From assembly GCA_003554005.1 (NCBI GenBank), contig PWEU01000125.1, positions 1 through 6,386 on the forward strand: a DNA stretch of 6,386 nucleotides. The letters run 5' to 3'. This document shows, piece by piece, positions 4,778 to 6,386 of the stretch (positions are counted from its first letter, which is position 1; every line of letters begins with the position of its first letter). Source of the DNA: Nitriliruptoraceae bacterium. GTDB lineage: Bacteria > Actinomycetota > Nitriliruptoria > Nitriliruptorales > Nitriliruptoraceae. Below the pieces are notes generated by a model, which made no database searches, was not told the origin of the DNA, and saw only the letters and a list, made by a program, of their open reading frames with translations. The position numbers were made by a program, and so were the translations under genes.

Positions 4778-5661
4778 CCGAGACACAGGTGTGGGTGGAC
4801 GGACGGCTCGTGCCGGCGCACCTCGCCACGGTGAGCGCCCTGGACCGCGGCCTGCGCTCGGGTGAGGGTGTGTACGAGACCCTGCGGGTCCGTCAGGGGC
4901 ACAGCTTCCGGCTCGGGGCCCACCTCGACCGCCTGGAGACCGGGGCGGGCACCCTCGGGATACGGATCGATCCCGCCGCGGTGCGAGCGGGCATCGCCGC
5001 GGTGGTCGCGGCCAACGACCACCTCGGCGACGACGTGGTGGTGCGCGTCACCTGCACCGCCGGGCCCCTGGACCTGACGGTGCCCTTCCCGGGGACCGGC
5101 GCCGGCGTTGCCACGGTCGTGCTCACGGCCCAACGGACCCGCGCTCCGGGCGCACCCCCGCGACCGCCCGCCCGCGGGTACCTCGTCGACCTGCGACGCG
5201 AGCTGCCCATGATCAAGTCGACGGCGTACCTGCTCTCGCTGGTCGCCCAGCGTGCGGCACGTGCCCACGGCGCCAGCGACGCCATCCTGTGCGATCCCGC
5301 GGGCCGCCCCTTGGAGGCAGCGACGGCCAACCTGGCCGCCGTGGTGCACGACCGGCTGCTCACCGCGCCGGTCAGCGCCGGCATCCTCGGCGGTGTCACC
5401 CGCGCGGCCCTGTGCGAGGTGGCGGCTGGCTGCGGCCTGGCGGTCGAGGAGCGGACACTGGAGCGCGAGGAGCTGCTCGGCGCCCGGGAGGCCCTGCTGA
5501 CCTCGGCCGTCCGGGGTGTGCAGCCGCTGGTCCGCGTCGGTACCCGGGCGATCGGCGACGGGGCCACCGGCCCGGTGACCGCCCGGCTGCGCACGGCACT
5601 CGACGCCCTCATCGACGCCACGGCCGAGCCGCTGGTACTCAGTCGCTCGACAGACGGCTGA
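4774..5661 (+). CDS. pabC: Aminodeoxychorismate lyase (class IV PLP aminotransferase fold)
   Basis: Cleaves 4-amino-4-deoxychorismate to 4-aminobenzoate and pyruvate, completing the step begun by PabB; cytosolic, PLP-dependent. The 295 residues are slightly longer than the usual 270 or so. Family blocks: VWVDGRLVPAHLATVSALDRG (6-26), GEGVYETLRV (30-39), FRLGAHLDRLETGAGTLGI (45-63), MIKSTAYLLSLVAQRAARAHGA (146-167) with Lys148 as the expected PLP lysine, DAILCDPAGRPLEAATANLAAV (169-190) with Glu181 at the usual cofactor-contact position, and GILGGVTRAAL (203-213). The family also holds branched-chain and D-amino-acid transaminases; pabB immediately upstream, joined by an ATGA overlap, favours the lyase. 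No good ribosome site precedes the ATG, so expression probably relies on coupling. The last 23 bp overlap the npdG-like gene on the other strand. Confidence 0.9.
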   Translation: MTETQVWVDGRLVPAHLATVSALDRGLRSGEGVYETLRVRQGHSFRLGAHLDRLETGAGTLGIRIDPAAVRAGIAAVVAANDHLGDDVVVRVTCTAGPLDLTVPFPGTGAGVATVVLTAQRTRAPGAPPRPPARGYLVDLRRELPMIKSTAYLLSLVAQRAARAHGASDAILCDPAGRPLEAATANLAAVVHDRLLTAPVSAGILGGVTRAALCEVAAGCGLAVEERTLEREELLGAREALLTSAVRGVQPLVRVGTRAIGDGATGPVTARLRTALDALIDATAEPLVLSRSTDG

Positions 5662-6304
5662 AGCGCACCCCCGCGTGGGTGCGGTAGCGCTTGTTCACCC
5701 CGATCAGCACCGGGGTCAGGGACTCGAGCACCACCGACAGCCGCAGCGCACCGACCGCGACCCCCCGCGCGCCGTCGATGCGATCGGCCAGGTCGACGAC
5801 CATGTCGACGGCCTCGGGGTCGTCGCCCGCGACCAGGATGTCCTCGTCGACCGGGCGGTCCAGGGCCCCCAGCACCGGCGCGGCCACGGTGTTGAACGCC
5901 GATACCACCCGGGCCTCGGGGAAGCGCTCGGCGATGTGCTCCGCGATCGAGCCGGCCGCGACCGTGATCGGGTAGGCCCCGCGACGGTCGAAGCCGAGCG
6001 GGTTCACCATCGACACGATCACCGAGGGGGTCGCGGTCTGGGCGATCGAGTCCAGGTTGGCCTCGAACCCGTCGAAGGGGACGGCCAGCACCACCACGGG
6101 AGTGGCCCCGGCGGTGGCGTTGTCGGTGCCGGTGATCGCGGCGGCGCCGGCTCCCAGTTCCTCGGTGAGCGTCGCCGCCACGGCCGCACCACGCTCGGCG
6201 TCCCGGGAGCCGAGCACCACCTCGACGCCGGCCAGCGCCAACCGGGCTGCCAACCCCCGTCCCATGGCTCCGGTGCCGCCGATGATCGCAACAGGTCCTG
6301 ACAT
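5639..6304 (-). CDS. npdG: NADPH-dependent F420 reductase (F420H2:NADP+ oxidoreductase)
   Basis: Transfers hydride between NADP(H) and coenzyme F420, supplying reduced F420 to F420-dependent enzymes; cytosolic. The 221 residues match the family. The N-terminal Rossmann motif VAIIGGTGAMGRGLAARLA (5-23) is followed by VEVVLGSRDAERGAAVA (27-43), where Ser33-Arg34 are placed to bind the NADP 2'-phosphate. Then come VVVLAVPFDG (70-79), VIVSMVNPLGF (95-105), ARVVSAFNTVAAPVL (131-145), DILVAGDDPEAVDMVVDLADRI (155-176) and the typical end GVNKRYRTHAGVRF (202-215). The start ATG at 6304 is chosen over one at 6379 because AGGAG lies 5 nt upstream and the Rossmann strand begins at residue 4, as in the family. 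A generic NADP-binding reductase of the same fold is the alternative. The 3' end overlaps pabC convergently. Confidence 0.9.
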   Translation of the reverse strand: MSGPVAIIGGTGAMGRGLAARLALAGVEVVLGSRDAERGAAVAATLTEELGAGAAAITGTDNATAGATPVVVLAVPFDGFEANLDSIAQTATPSVIVSMVNPLGFDRRGAYPITVAAGSIAEHIAERFPEARVVSAFNTVAAPVLGALDRPVDEDILVAGDDPEAVDMVVDLADRIDGARGVAVGALRLSVVLESLTPVLIGVNKRYRTHAGVRFSRLSSD

Positions 6305-6309
6305 CTCTG

Positions 6310-6314
6310 CTCCT
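6310..6314 (-). promoter_or_regulatory. Ribosome binding site AGGAG fixing the npdG start
   Basis: AGGAG, 5 nt before ATG at 6304 on the minus strand. It argues against the longer in-frame start at 6379, whose extra 25 residues are Pro-rich and outside the family fold. Confidence 0.65.
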
Positions 6315-6386
6315 GGCAGTGCGGGGTGCGGGGGAACGGGAGTGGTCGTGACGCGAGCAGGCTCGACATCACGGGCCACGGCGGGC

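Noticed and set aside
5675..6301. Open frame antisense to npdG (208 codons)
   Set aside because: Asp/Gly/His/Arg-rich shadow of the Rossmann-fold gene.
6354..6365. Palindrome CGAGC-AG-GCTCG upstream of npdG as an operator
   Set aside because: Five-bp arms, single copy, no -10 element nearby; well within chance for this composition.

Overview
The window is very GC-rich DNA with strong G/C bias at third codon positions, several GTG starts, and a gene of coenzyme F420 metabolism. This points to an actinobacterial (Actinomycetota-type) chromosome; the sequence alone does not allow a genus to be named. It looks like a housekeeping and cofactor-metabolism region. I see no insertion sequence, phage gene, CRISPR array, tRNA or rRNA.

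Layout: (1) 1-446, minus strand, runs off the left edge: a small membrane protein with a soluble N-terminal domain and a glycine-rich pair of hydrophobic segments, resembling actinobacterial general-stress (YflT/DUF1269-like) proteins. (2) 447-629: a divergent intergenic region with small dyads. (3) 630-1469, plus: panB, the first committed enzyme of pantothenate synthesis. (4) 1483-2298 and 2295-2840, minus: a two-gene unit of a PduO-type cob(I)alamin adenosyltransferase followed, through a GTGA overlap, by a BtuF-like binding protein with no signal peptide. (5) 2841-2993: a second divergent intergenic region with two facing -10-like hexamers, a dyad and a strong hairpin. (6) 2994-5661, plus: a tightly coupled unit of an unrecognised 80-residue protein, pabB and pabC, each junction an ATGA overlap. 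(7) 5639-6304, minus: npdG-like NADPH:F420 oxidoreductase, whose 3' end overlaps the 3' end of pabC by 23 bp on the opposite strand.

The common theme is one-carbon and cofactor chemistry. PabB with PabC makes 4-aminobenzoate for folate. PanB consumes 5,10-methylene-tetrahydrofolate to make the pantothenate precursor. The adenosyltransferase makes coenzyme B12. NpdG exchanges hydride between NADP and F420. No complete new system is evident. The points that most deserve a second look are the unknown small gene coupled to pabB, the C8 tract at the pabB/pabC junction where a frame slip would fuse the two enzymes, the cytosolic-looking BtuF-like protein coupled to the adenosyltransferase, the dyad and hairpin arrangement in the two divergent intergenic regions, and the antisense overlap of pabC and npdG.
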